DNA of 64,000 nucleotides from Aldrovandia affinis (taxonomy: Eukaryota; Chordata; Actinopteri; Notacanthiformes; Halosauridae). The notes under the pieces are model-generated. The model made no database searches, was not told the DNA's origin, and saw only the letters and a program-made list of their open reading frames with translations. This document shows, piece after piece, positions 21,372-31,857 of the stretch. Within the stretch, counting starts at the first letter, position 1. Every line of letters starts with the position of its first letter. The position numbers and the translations under genes are program-made. Where the stretch lies: contig JAINUG010000005.1 in NCBI GenBank assembly GCA_029706075.1, positions 5,631,001 through 5,695,000 on the forward strand, read 5' to 3'.

Positions 21372-23085
21372 GGTCCTGTGCATAAGTTTGGGAACCTTAA
21401 CTAAGTAATTAAGTAAAAAAATGCAACATTATATCATCATTAATATAATATTTTATTTACCATGTACTAATAAAACTAATGATTTATTTTATATTTTATT
21501 TACCATGTACTAATAAAAAATGTTGGCTGGCAGAGAGCCTCTGTATTGCCAACACCCCCACTATTTACATGAAATGGTTCGGTCCAGCTGGATGCTGCCT
21601 AAACTGATTTGTTGATACAGCAGAGAACTGCAGCAATGGTTATGTGTGGGGTGGAGCTGGTCTCATAATTGTACTCATGAAATGACTTTTTTTTTTTTTG
21701 AAAAAACAACCCCAAAATTTGGCGCAACCTGAGGGGGGCCCAGCATCATAAGTTTTCATGGGGCCCAAAATCTCTGGTAGAACCCCAGACTCCATGCCTT
21801 CTACTGTATTCTACTGCGATGGCTGTTCTGTCTGGTGTTAACAACCATGGGTTCCTCTAAACAGTTGTCCAAGGATGTCAAAATCAAGATAGTTCACTTC
21901 CATCAACAAGGAGAAGGCTACAAAAAACTCTCAACATTTCAAACTACCTATTTCCACTGTCAGAAACATTATCAGAAAATGGAAGATAAATGGAAGTCAA
22001 GGCAAGGTCTGGAAGATCAAAAACAATTTCAGATAGAATGGCCCAAGACCTGGTGAGAAATGCTCAAAAGAGCTGCAACAAAAGAACAAGTCTAGTTGTT
22101 TACAGGACATCACTGCTTAAAAGACCTAAAAGCTGCTAAAAAACTATTAAAAGTATCAAGACACAAGTCTAAAAGTTGTTTCAAAAAAACAGGACAATAC
22201 AATGTACCTTAAACAACAAAAAGACCTAACGTCACTCCAGGTCTTAATGGGTTAAACAACAAAGCTGGCAGCTGCCAGAAAGAAGCCTTTCCTACAACCT
22301 CAACACAAAATTAAGTGTCTGAAGTAAAGTCTTTTGGAACAATGTGCTTTGGACTGACGAAATCAAAATGGAACTTTTTGGCCACAACCAAAGGTATGTT
22401 TGGAGAAAAAATGGTGAAGCATTTATAGAGAACACTTTGCGTGGAGGTGGATCCATTATGCTTTGGGGTTGCGTGGCAGCTGGGGACACAGGATATATTG
22501 TGCAGGTGTAAGGAAGAATGGATTTCACCATATATCAAGAAATTCTAGAGGCTAATGTTTGAAGGCCAGTCCAGACATTGAAGTTGAAGAGAGGTTGGGT
22601 ATTCCAGCAAGACAATGATCCGAAGCATACCTCAAAATCAACCATGAAGTACCTCCAGGAAAGACAGATGAAGGTTTTGGAATGGCCACCACTGTCCCCA
22701 GACTTGAATATTATTGAAAATCTGTGGAGAGATCTCAAACATGCCGTGCATGCAAGGAGGCCGAAGAACATTTCTGAGCCAGAGGTGTTCTGCCCGGAAG
22801 AATGGCGAAAAATTCTGGCTACAGGAACCGTTTGCAAGCTGTTATAGTTGCCTGAGGAGGAGTTACAAAGTACTAACTGACAGGGTTCCCAGACTTTTGC
22901 ACAGGGCTATTTTCCTTTTTTTCAATTTGGAAAAATTTAAATAAAACGTAATCTTGCTTTAAAATTTGAAGAAATGTGTCATGTTTAACTTTGTACCATT
23001 TAGAGGTCAGATTAGCTTCTGTTCACTTAGATATTAATTGTAAAAGGCATTTTGAGCAGGGGTTCCCACATTTTTGCACCCCACT
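21372..23085 (+). mobile_element. Tc1-like transposon, decayed
   Basis: The right end reads inward as CAGTGGGGTGCAAAAATGTGGG. The left side has GTGCATAAGTTTGGGAACC, a similar but truncated or different terminal repeat, so the left boundary is uncertain. A transposase in three pieces lies between. A 39 bp insert at 22213-22251 is flanked by TTAA. Confidence 0.7.
21841..22845 (+). pseudogene. Tc1-like transposase, broken
   Basis: The N-terminal piece SSKQLSKDVKIKIVHFHQQG encodes the helix-turn-helix start. The middle (22310-22500) retains remnants of WTDE and the GGGSIMLWG box in shifted frames. 22578-22847 encodes WVFQQDNDPKHTSKS (second catalytic Asp) and LSPDLNIIENLW (third acidic residue). 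Many frame changes make it inactive. Confidence 0.8.
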
Positions 23086-23089
23086 GTAT

Positions 23090-24080
23090 AGTGATAGTAT
23101 ATCTATGTAAAATAGCACCAAAACTGACAACTATTGTTTAATTGATCGTGGTGGTGTTCCAGAATTAAATGGGGGGATTTAGTGAGGAGTAGCCAATTCT
23201 GGCCATTACATACACGTTGAGAACCGTTTTGGAAGTTGGATCACCCTGACTGCATCCATCTGTGGGAGTAAGGGAATGCCTGCCTGTCTCATATGCAAGT
23301 AATGTTACGGCTCTTCAGCCTTGCACTATGCATACTGTGCAACAAAGAGACATGAGTTCATCCGTTCTCATCGTTGCGAAGTCACAAGTATTACAAGTAC
23401 TTACAAGTAGAAGTTAAAATATTTATTTAATGTTTTTTGTTTGGATTTGTCAGCTAGCCAGCACATTAGTCAATGAAATGTTTTGGGAGATTGGCCGGTT
23501 TAGGCTAATAACTAATTAGATAACTTTGATCGTTTGCAAACTCAGAAACTTGCTATGATTTCTAATTTAGTTAGTTAGCTGCCAGTTAGTAGAGCACTGG
23601 AAAGATTTTGTGATCCTGTAGCAATAATTATTATTATTATCATATTTATCTAGCTGCGTTTACCATTTTAGCTAACATAGCAATAACAAGTCCTTAGCCA
23701 GCTTAGCTGTAGCCAACATAATGTTAGCTTCCTTAAGTCTCGGCCAATTGTGCATATCCCTTTTCACTCAGCAAGGAACAATACGTTAGTACATTGTCGC
23801 CTCATTTGGTATATCAGTGTAATGTACAACTTAATGATTCATGATCAGGAGGTGTAAATCATTATGCCCAGACTTCGGTTTTGTTTATTGTAATGAACAT
23901 ACTTTATGGGTTGTAGCACTCAAAACTTGCATGCGTACAAATACGTATACACATTATTTACGTACATATTTATGTGAGGATGCATTTCATTCCTTCCTGT
24001 AAGAAGTGAGGTGATGCTCTAATTGGGGGTTGAACACTCATTTCAATGCTTATTGGTGTAGCAAGAGCTGGTCACACCAA
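23090..24080. other. AT-rich noncoding stretch
   Basis: Contains TTAGCTAGC-type motifs and a short (ATT)n near 23627-23640. No gene or clear element. Confidence 0.4.
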
Positions 24081-24443
24081 TGTTGTCAGGACCAGAACAG
24101 GAAGTAGAGAGCGGGAGGAGGAGGGCAGACAATAGTTTGAAAAAAAAAGCACCATAGAGGAGGTGGTAGCCAGAGGAAAGGAGCAAGAGTTGAGGAAGGT
24201 GAGGTATTCTCTGTATGTATTAGGTTTAAGAATAAGAATGAGGGTCTCAGTAGGCTTAATCTATTTAGGCTTACCAAGTCCCTTACGGGAGCGGTAGGGG
24301 TGGTGTTGTATGCAGGAGCAAGCAAGCAGCTCGCTCAAAGTTTACTGCCGGTCGGAAGATCAGAAGTTTTGGCACTAAAACGTCCGGGGTCCTCACCTGT
24401 GGAGTGTTATCTGCCTGGAAAGAGGAATGAAGCGTGAGGGGTT

Positions 24444-24862
24444 ATGCATGGGGTGCCGCTTGGTGTGTCCATGACTGACTTGGTGAGAGACGTCCGCGGC
24501 AGTTGGGTGTCGGTTGTCTCCAGGTTCCAGAGTTTCAGGGTTGAGAAGAAGTGTGACAGCCAGTTGGTTTTGCTCACCTTTGATGAGGTCCCTCTGCTTC
24601 AGAGGGTTAACATGGGGTTCTTGAGCTTCCCGAGGAGGTTCTGTTAGGTACACTCTGCGGTGCATAATTTCCAGACGTTTGGACATGTGGCGGCGATATG
24701 TCAGGGATGACAATTTTGGTAAGTGCAAGGCTAGTGTGGCTACTTGTGGGGGTGATCATAGTACAGGTTTTAGAGGTTGTGTGCAGCACATAAAAGAGCA
24801 AGAGGTTCAGCACCTTGTTGCAGTGGATAACCTGTCATATGCAGCGGCTGGTAGCGAGGGCT
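24444..24862 (+). pseudogene. LINE ORF1 (Gag-like) remnant
   Basis: GVPLGVSMTDLVRDVRG and LVLLTFDEVPLLQRVNMGFL match the RNA-binding part of ORF1 in I-type LINEs. After a frame change, ATCGGDHSTGFRGC retains part of the zinc-knuckle array and VDNLSYAAA follows. The first knuckle is damaged. Confidence 0.65.
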
Positions 24863-24869
24863 CACTCAA

Positions 24870-25140
24870 CTTTGAGAGTAGACCTGATATCTGTGTACAG
24901 GAGACGTGGCTGAAGCCATGCCTGGATTTCATTGTTCTTGGCTACGTTGTCATTAGGAAAGACAGGGAAGATAGGTCAGGAGGGGGCTGTTTTTATTAAA
25001 GTAGGTGTTCAGTATAGGGAGCGGACAGTGGCAGCTGAGGTTGAGTGTTTCCTCATGTTCCTCCTCAGGTGGAGTGTGTCGCTTATGTTTTCACTGGTGA
25101 ATTTTACAATCCTCTGTCCCGACAGTGTGCTGGAATAAGT
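24870..25140 (+). pseudogene. LINE endonuclease domain remnant
   Basis: RPDICVQETWL contains the conserved QET (a catalytic Glu) of apurinic-type LINE endonucleases. GYVVIRKDREDRSGGGC follows, then a frame change to VFTGEFYNPLSR-like sequence. Later catalytic residues are not recognisable. Confidence 0.65.
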
Positions 25141-25559
25141 CTTGGATTTCAATGTTCATAATACCTTGTGGGGCAGTGCTAGAGTTGATGGTGATGGTGG
25201 AGAAGGTCATGGATCATTTCAACCTGGTTTCTATAAATGATTGTGGAGCAACTAGATTCCTGGCAGGATAACGCCTTATCCTGCATTGATCTCATGTGGG
25301 CATTGGGTGAGTTCGCTAGTAAGGCAGAGTGGGATGTTTTGGAGACATATACAATCGGTAGTAATCTTAAGTTGGTGGGGAGGGCAGCTGAAGTGTGAGG
25401 TCGGGGAGTCCGCTAAAAGGGAATGTTAGCGTAAGTATTGTGGGACCATAGGGCGGGATACACCCGATAGAGGTTTAGGGTATGGTTAAGAGAATGTCAG
25501 GGCTGTACAGATGGGTCTCCATTCCTGTGTTGCAGTCAGACTTAGAGAAGGCTAACCTT

Positions 25560-25622
25560 GGTCTCCTACGTGGTTTAGTGGTTTCAATGTCCGACACTGG
25601 CCATGGCCACCGAGGTTTGATT
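25560..25622 (+). repeat. SINE head nested in the LINE
   Basis: GTCTCCTACGTGGTTTAGTG and CACCGAGGTTTGATTTT resemble the tRNA-like head at 21307, with decay. Flanking GAGAAGGCTAACCTT (about 25545-25559 and 25632-25646) is duplicated, which marks a target-site duplication. Confidence 0.65.
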
Positions 25623-25904
25623 TTTTTAAAAAGAGAAGGCTAACCTTTTCACCAAGACCTTCCAACAGGTTCACGGCAGTGAGGGTTCAGGCCAGGCTGG
25701 CTGTATGGCCCGTCTTCTATTGACAGACAAGGATCAGGGGACATTGGCTAGGGACAGTGGCAATTTTAGGGTTTTAAATCAGGGTAAAATCACCACTGGC
25801 TAGGGATATCATAATGTTGACTCGATTAATGTGTTCTTCACAGTAAAATGAAGAGAGCTGTAGTAGCAGGAGGTATGTGAAATGTTCCGACATTTTATGA
25901 TTTC

Positions 25905-26720
25905 ATGTTGAATGAGCTGCTGTCCCTATTCAATCATGTGTGGGAGCAGGGTGTTCTGCCTAAGGACTGTAAACATGGGGATATTGTACCCATTCTGAAT
26001 GTAGCTTCGAGTCCAACATGGCCAATTTGTCTTACATCAGTCATTTGTAAATACATAGAGCACATGGTCAGACAGGTTGGTGCACTTCTTTGGGTGCAGG
26101 CATGTGTTTGTGAACTGGTTTTTCAGGCTATGATTCAACTGATTCTGGATGTATCTGGCATTCGGGACGGCTGCTGCCTCCTCCTTGTGCAGGCTTCAGC
26201 GCTGAGACTGTGCTGTGGAGCATTTCGCACCATGCCTGTCCCAGCTTTGCTTGTAGGGAACAGGGAGGTGCCGGCTGGGGCTTCAATATTAGGCTAGGAG
26301 TTACATTGTTGACTGTCCTGCTTCAGGTTTACTGAGTAACTGGTGTAAGTTCACCCAGTCTAAGCGGAGTGGTGTGTTTTTCCATCAGGTTAGGGAGCGG
26401 GCGGCTAAGCTTGGATCTGACTGAGGCAAAGGTCGGGGTAGACGTGATCTGGCCCCCTGTACTGCACTGGCTGTTACCTGACGTGGTAGTAGACTTTGAG
26501 ATTCTGAGGGGGGTTCAGTCTGGGGGGTCTGCGGAGGCGCCTCGTGGGATAACTGAGCGGCATTTGCGGCAGGAGTGGAGTTCCTATCTCCAGGTATACA
26601 GATGGCTCTAGGGATCCAGATAGTAGCAAGGTGGGATTTAAATTTTGTGTTCCGTTATTAGCCGTTTGTAGGGGGATATGGCTTAATGATGGGATGTGTT
26701 TTCACGGCGATAAACTAGGC
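25905..26720 (+). pseudogene. LINE RT and RNase H remnant
   Basis: 25905-26090 encodes LSLFNHVWEQGVLPKDCKHG and ICKYIEHMV, the first RT blocks. The polymerase YADD box is not found. 26590-26650 encodes VYTDGSRDPDSSK, with the first RNase H aspartate. Confidence 0.65.
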
Positions 26721-27099
26721 TTTAGAATGGGTTGAGAAAGTCAGGCCGCCAGGGCCGGTTATCTGCTCAGATTCCACAGCTTATCCTGACTGCGGTGCGT
26801 AACAGACGTTCTGAGGCTCGTCCTGATGTGCTGCTTGACTTGCTGGTGCTTTTACATAGATACATAGGGGGCGGGTTGCCAGGTGGGATGCATGTTGGTA
26901 CCGGCTCATGTGGGGGTGGAGGGTAATGAGATGGCAGATAGGGCTCCAAAGTCTTCTTCGGGGTTAGAACAAGTAGAGGTGTCCATCCCATATGCTAAGG
27001 CTGAGATGAAGAGCAGGATAGGGTCTGGGTCGCAGATGGCACCAGGACTGGGACACTGAGACAAAAAGGAGATATTTATATGCTGTCCAACCATCTGTT

Positions 27100-27315
27100 G
27101 GTGTGAGGGGCCATCCGTTCGGGGAGAGTAGTTGGGCGGGAGTTTTGCTGACATGGCTGTGGCTGGGTCACTGTGGGTTGGGGGCTGGGCTTTTGTTAGT
27201 AGGTAAACACTCTGATGGGCTATGTATCAGATGTGGGGTACCTGAGACAGTATCACATGTGCTGTTAGACTGTGGGATTTATGCCAGGGAAGACGGGAGC
27301 TATATTGCTGTTTAA
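27100..27315 (+). pseudogene. LINE C-terminal Cys-rich tail
   Basis: LCIRCGVPETVSHVLLDCG gives a C-x2-C...H...C pattern typical of the last domain of I/R1-type LINE proteins. It lies just upstream of the 3' end. Confidence 0.65.
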
Positions 27316-27540
27316 CAGGCATTGGTGTGACCACATACTCTCTGCAGTCAGTGTTGGGACTAACTAAGGATATACCTATAGTTCTCTAATTTGTCCGGGA
27401 TTTCCTTTATGCCACTGGTCTGTGTGCCACGGTGTTAATATGTGACTTTTATTGCAGTATGACTTTTGTTCCTGTGGGCGGCAGCAATACACCTTGCAGC
27501 GTGTCAGCCTGCCATTAACCTGGAAAAGAAGAAGTAATCG

Positions 27541-28089
27541 GGGGTCATTCAGTCGGAGCCTCCCGCTTAATCCAAACTATAGTTAGCTTTAGTATGCCTA
27601 GCTAGTTAAACCTGTCTGCTCATTAATTGTTCTTTATATGAGACATGCAAGCCTGATGTTATTTCAGCTAAACTATGTGTACTTGGATTCCTGCTGATAA
27701 TAGCAACTAGAGAACTACAAAACTGCCTTTATATTGTTTTGTTAAGTCCGACAACCCAGTGGAGAGACAATCCCGATCTCTACACCATGTAACCTCTGCA
27801 ATATCAAAACTCATTTGGTTTGCTAGTACCAGGTAGTACCAACTGCTAGTACCAGGTAAGGGAGATGAAGCGATGTAGGGGTCATCATTATGTATGTATT
27901 TACATGTCACATAACGATTGTCTCAATGATCATAGCTAACCAGCTGCTTAGCAGCCCCTAATTCCATCTACTTTCCTTGTTTAATTTCCATTAATTCTAT
28001 TCATTCATTATCTCAGTAATGCATGCAATTTCAAAGATGAACTTTGAGGTCAGGTTAATGACATGTACATATTAAATCACTTTTTCCAC
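27541..28089. other. noncoding stretch, nothing recognised
   Basis: A short local duplication of GCTAGTACCAGGTA lies at 27821-27858. No gene. Confidence 0.4.
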
Positions 28090-28640
28090 CTTTATTTCCA
28101 CATTTTACTATTTAACTTCCAAGTGAAAAAAAATATCTGAAAAAACGTTCTGAACATTAATTGAAAATAAAAAAACTAGAATAACTTGAATTGATAAATC
28201 TACACCCTGCTTATCATACAAATTGTAAACTAACTCAGGGGTAACAAATCACTGTCCAGATCACACACCAAACGAATTGGCCTCCACCTGTGGTCAATTG
28301 TAGTGATTATATATATATGCCATTTAGCAGACGCTTTTATCCAAAGTGACTTACAGTAGTGAATGCATACATTTTTCAGTATATGTGGTCCCAGTGGGAA
28401 CTGAACCCACAACCTAAGTGTTGCCAATGCCATGCTCTACCAACTGAGCCACACAGAACCACCATGATTACTCCAGAATAAAATCACCAATTCCTAGAGG
28501 ATTCCGCTGCTGGCTAGTGCATTTCAGAGTAAAGAATCCACTATGAGCAAAAATGAGCTTTCAAAATAAGCTGTAGAAAGGCTGTAAGGCAACAAAAGGT
28601 TGCATTTTGGAGACTGGTGTAGACTTTAAAGGGGCACCTC
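28090..28640 (+). mobile_element. decayed DNA transposon end, split by a SINE
   Basis: GGCTGTAAGGCAACAAAAGG and GACTTTAAAGGGGCA match the remnant at 10.5 kb in inverted orientation. AACTTGAATTGATAAATCTA parallels AACTTGGATTGATAAGTCTA there. The SINE at 28316-28463 interrupts it, with GTGATTA / ATGATTA at its edges. Confidence 0.55.
28316..28463 (-). repeat. tRNA-derived SINE, antisense
   Basis: Reverse complement of the family at 14283: the tail GCCATTTAGCAGACGCTTTT is at the left. The B box (GGGTTCAGTTCCC) and the A-box-like TGGCTCAGTTGGTAGAGC are at the right, read on the minus strand. Confidence 0.8.
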
Positions 28641-29814
28641 ATTCTGAACACTCACTTTACATTTAGTCAGGGAGCAGTGACTGAAAGGCAGACATGCTCT
28701 TATTTTCACAGATGGACATCTTCCACCCTGGTTCTTGACGTATATGTGACGGGCAGACTTTGTTTACTCCACAGTAATTCCCTATTTACCACCTATTCTG
28801 GAACACCCCCAAGTAGTTACAAGCCTTATAACAGCTGCTGACAAGCACCCCAGAATGACCCATGGTTTGCCTGCTCACTATAATCATACAGTGAAATGTG
28901 AAAGAATAATTTTGTTGTCAGTTCACATTTTGGTATGGTCATGCTGCCGCTGGCACTGCAAACCTGCTTGCTAGCGAAGATAGCTAGTTAGCAGTCAAAG
29001 AAGACAAAGAGCAAAGACAAAGTGATTTTATCACTTTATAGCAAATGTTGTTTGGAATCATGTAGAAACTATTTCTTGATATCCCTCTAAACTAGGGGTT
29101 ACCATCTGAGAAGGGTCTGTATGGGTTTTCCTGCATGATTAATTGGAAGGGAGGTTTGATTAAATCCATGATCTTATACTTTTTCCTAGTTGCACGGAAA
29201 ACTGTGTCTCAGAAAACAAATATTTTTTGTGATGATTGTCATCTTGAAATGGTTTCTCAGGTTAAATGAATTTGAATATTTCTTGAATCTTAATTTTTTC
29301 AAGTGAATTCAAACTATTTAAACGTTGAATATAATGATTAAATTAAATTACAACCCATTAATTTAAATTTCATGTTGTGAAATACAGATTAAATTTCTTG
29401 TGTGCAATAAATAAATGCTTGTGCTCCTTAAGTTCTGGTTGGTGTTCCTACATTTTTGATGGTGCTCCTAAATTATTGAAGTTGGGAGCACCAGAAATAA
29501 CCAAATAAAGAAGTTCATTTTGAGCTCTGTATAGTATTATCTTTGCATTTTATGCATTTTGTGTCTATATTGACCTTTTTGGGATTTCAGTGCCTGCTCT
29601 TTATAAGCCAACTTCATGGTCAGGCCCAAATGTCATTATAAATCCTAGTTTTCACACATAAATAATGGAATGGAAATAATGTGGAAATAATGGAAATATG
29701 AATCAAAAAGACAAAGGTTTCAATTAAACTTTTAAGCTTAGAATATAATACCATAGTAGTCACTGGGCAGAATGCCAGTGGGGCTATACTCTTTGGCTGA
29801 GATGTGTATATCAC
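28641..29814. other. AT-rich noncoding stretch
   Basis: No coding sequence or element that I can support. Confidence 0.4.
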
Positions 29815-30884
29815 CAAGCTTCACAAAATAAGGGAAACACCAAATGAAAAAGTACTCAAATTTTGAAGTAACTAAATAGTTATTAAAAAGTAGTCTCTGT
29901 GTTTCATATTAAGGTCAATACTAATTACCGAAGTATTATATTATATAGTATTATATTATATTATATTAAAATCAAATAGTCAAATTTAGCCCAAATTTCA
30001 GGTGCGTCAGTCACAGAAACAGCAAATTTATTTAATGCGTCAAAACAACGACCTCAAAAATGATCACATAACTGAATTTACACCTCCATGACCCAGTCTC
30101 AAAATAACTGTACATCCTGAGCTTCACAAAGCTAGGGTAGGGCTGCTAATCAAAGAATGTATTGTAACCAAGGCCAATGCACAACAACGTATAACCTGGT
30201 CTAATGAGCACAAAACCTGGACTTCAAAGCAGTGGAAGAAAGTAATATGGTCAATCAGTCGTCTTTTATTCTTTTTCCTACATCTAGATGGTTATGTTTG
30301 GGGAAAGCCAAAGGAAGCCATCAACTCACATTTCCTGTTCCCAACTGTTAAACATGGTGGTGGATCTGTTATGGTATGGGCAGCCATCTTGTGAGAGTGA
30401 TTGGGTCCAATTATTATTCGGTATGATAGAATTACAGCCAAGGAATATGAAGCCATTTTAGGTGTCTAGGTGCACCCTATGGTTCAAACATTGTTTCCTC
30501 AAAATGCTTCCATATTTCAAGATGATAATGCCCCCATACACACTGCAAAATGGATTCAAGAGTGGTTTCATGAACACTGGGATTAAGTCAAATGCCTTCC
30601 ATGGCCTCCCCAATCACCAGATATAAACATCATTGAACCTTTATGGTAAGTTATGGAATGTAGAGTGCGGAGTAGATTTCCACAGCATTCATCTCTCAAA
30701 GAACTGGATGCTTTCCTTCTTGAATAATGGTCCAATATCCCACTAGAAAGAGTTTCAAACTTGTATAACAGCATTCCAAGAAGGACTGAATCTGTTCTGA
30801 ATGCAAAAGGTAGCCCAACTTATTAGTTAATAAATATTAATATATTGTTTGGTGTTTCTGTAATTTTGTCTATGCCCTGTATTT
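29815..30884 (+). mobile_element. Tc1-like transposon, decayed
   Basis: The left ACAAAATAAGGGAAACACCA and the right end read inward (ACAAAATTACAGAAACACCA) form the terminal repeats. The 3' part of a transposase lies between. Confidence 0.65.
30160..30830 (+). pseudogene. Tc1-like transposase fragment
   Basis: Translation in shifting frames gives GYVWGKPKEAINSHF, VKHGGGSVMVWAAI, FQDDNAPIHTAKWIQ (second catalytic Asp) and WPPQSPDINIIEPLW (third acid). The expected WSDE of the first catalytic Asp is replaced by WSISRR-like sequence. Several stops are present. Inactive. Confidence 0.75.
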
Positions 30885-31857
30885 GACTGCATGTTCTGTG
30901 ATTACGTAATGTACAGATACTTGCTTTACATAAGTCTCCCCAATTTGTTAAAATGAACTTTTAATTTGTTTTAATATAAATTGTTAACAAAATATGCCAA
31001 TATGTGGTTTTAGTCATTATAAAAATATTTAATAATTAAATCTGCATGCCAGAAACATTTCCTAATTCCCCCAATTATAACACAAAGTGTATGGATAAAA
31101 CCTGTCCAATATATAATATTTCAATTTGTTTCGTTTTAAAGTAACTCATCCATGATGTATCTCAGCAAATACCTGTAAATAGTGTATATAATAGTAATGT
31201 GTATAAATGCCTTACAGGGTCTGAATAAAGGTTCTGACCTGACTGTATATCCAGTGAGATGGGGAGGGTCAGTTACCCCAGCAACAAACAGTTTCTTAGG
31301 TGGGGCATCAGACTCCATTCCTCCTGTGTCATTGAGAACAGGACAAGAGATAAAACCAATGTTAATAACAAGGTGATTATGACAATGATGATGAAATTAT
31401 GAACAAGACTGAATTTCGTGAAAAGGAATGTGAAAACATGATGTAAAGTAATCTAGGTAACGCTGTTCTCCTTGTGAAAGCCAATGGGATAGAAGTGCAA
31501 TAACATGCATGACATATCATGCACCTTATGAAAGACAGTGCACACAAACATCTTAGCACCTATTTGGAATGTCAAGATAGCACAGTGGCTGTTTGATTTG
31601 CGAACCTTACATTTTCTATAGAATAAAGACAAGTATGGGGCTTTATAACAAAGTTCAATACTCTGTATGACACACCGCAAGCAATAGGGTGACAGCACAT
31701 CCTTCACCAAAACAACGTACAAATGAACGATGTACAGATTCCAGAAGCCAACTTAGATCCCAGAACAACTGAATCATAAGGCAGCCAAATATGGGAACCA
31801 ACTAACTATATACAGGCTCATAGCGAAACCTAGAACTTTCTGGAGCATAACACTCAC
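30885..31857. other. noncoding stretch, perhaps the 3' part of the candidate gene at 31.9-34.1 kb
   Basis: Two more minus-strand segments look exon-like by splice signals: about 31530-31556 (MFVCTVFHK before a GT) and about 31245-31330 after TGACACAG. Their phases fit the upstream exons only with alternative acceptors, or give an early stop, so I do not include them. Confidence 0.25.

Larger units (their letters stand above)
24085..27540 (+). mobile_element. I-type LINE with RNase H, full-length-like but decayed
   Basis: In order on the plus strand: a G-rich 5' region; ORF1 with zinc-knuckle remnants; an endonuclease remnant; an RT remnant (LPKDCKHGDIVPI); an RNase H start (VYTDGSRDPDSSKVGF); and a Cys-rich C-terminal tail (LCIRCGVPETVSHVLLDCG). 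RNase H plus that tail points to the I/Nimb side of the LINEs. Stops and frameshifts occur throughout. A SINE head is nested at 25560-25622. Confidence 0.75.

Noticed and set aside
24086..24325. Minus-strand frame at the LINE 5' end
   Set aside because: A composition-driven frame opposite the G-rich 5' region of the I-type LINE.
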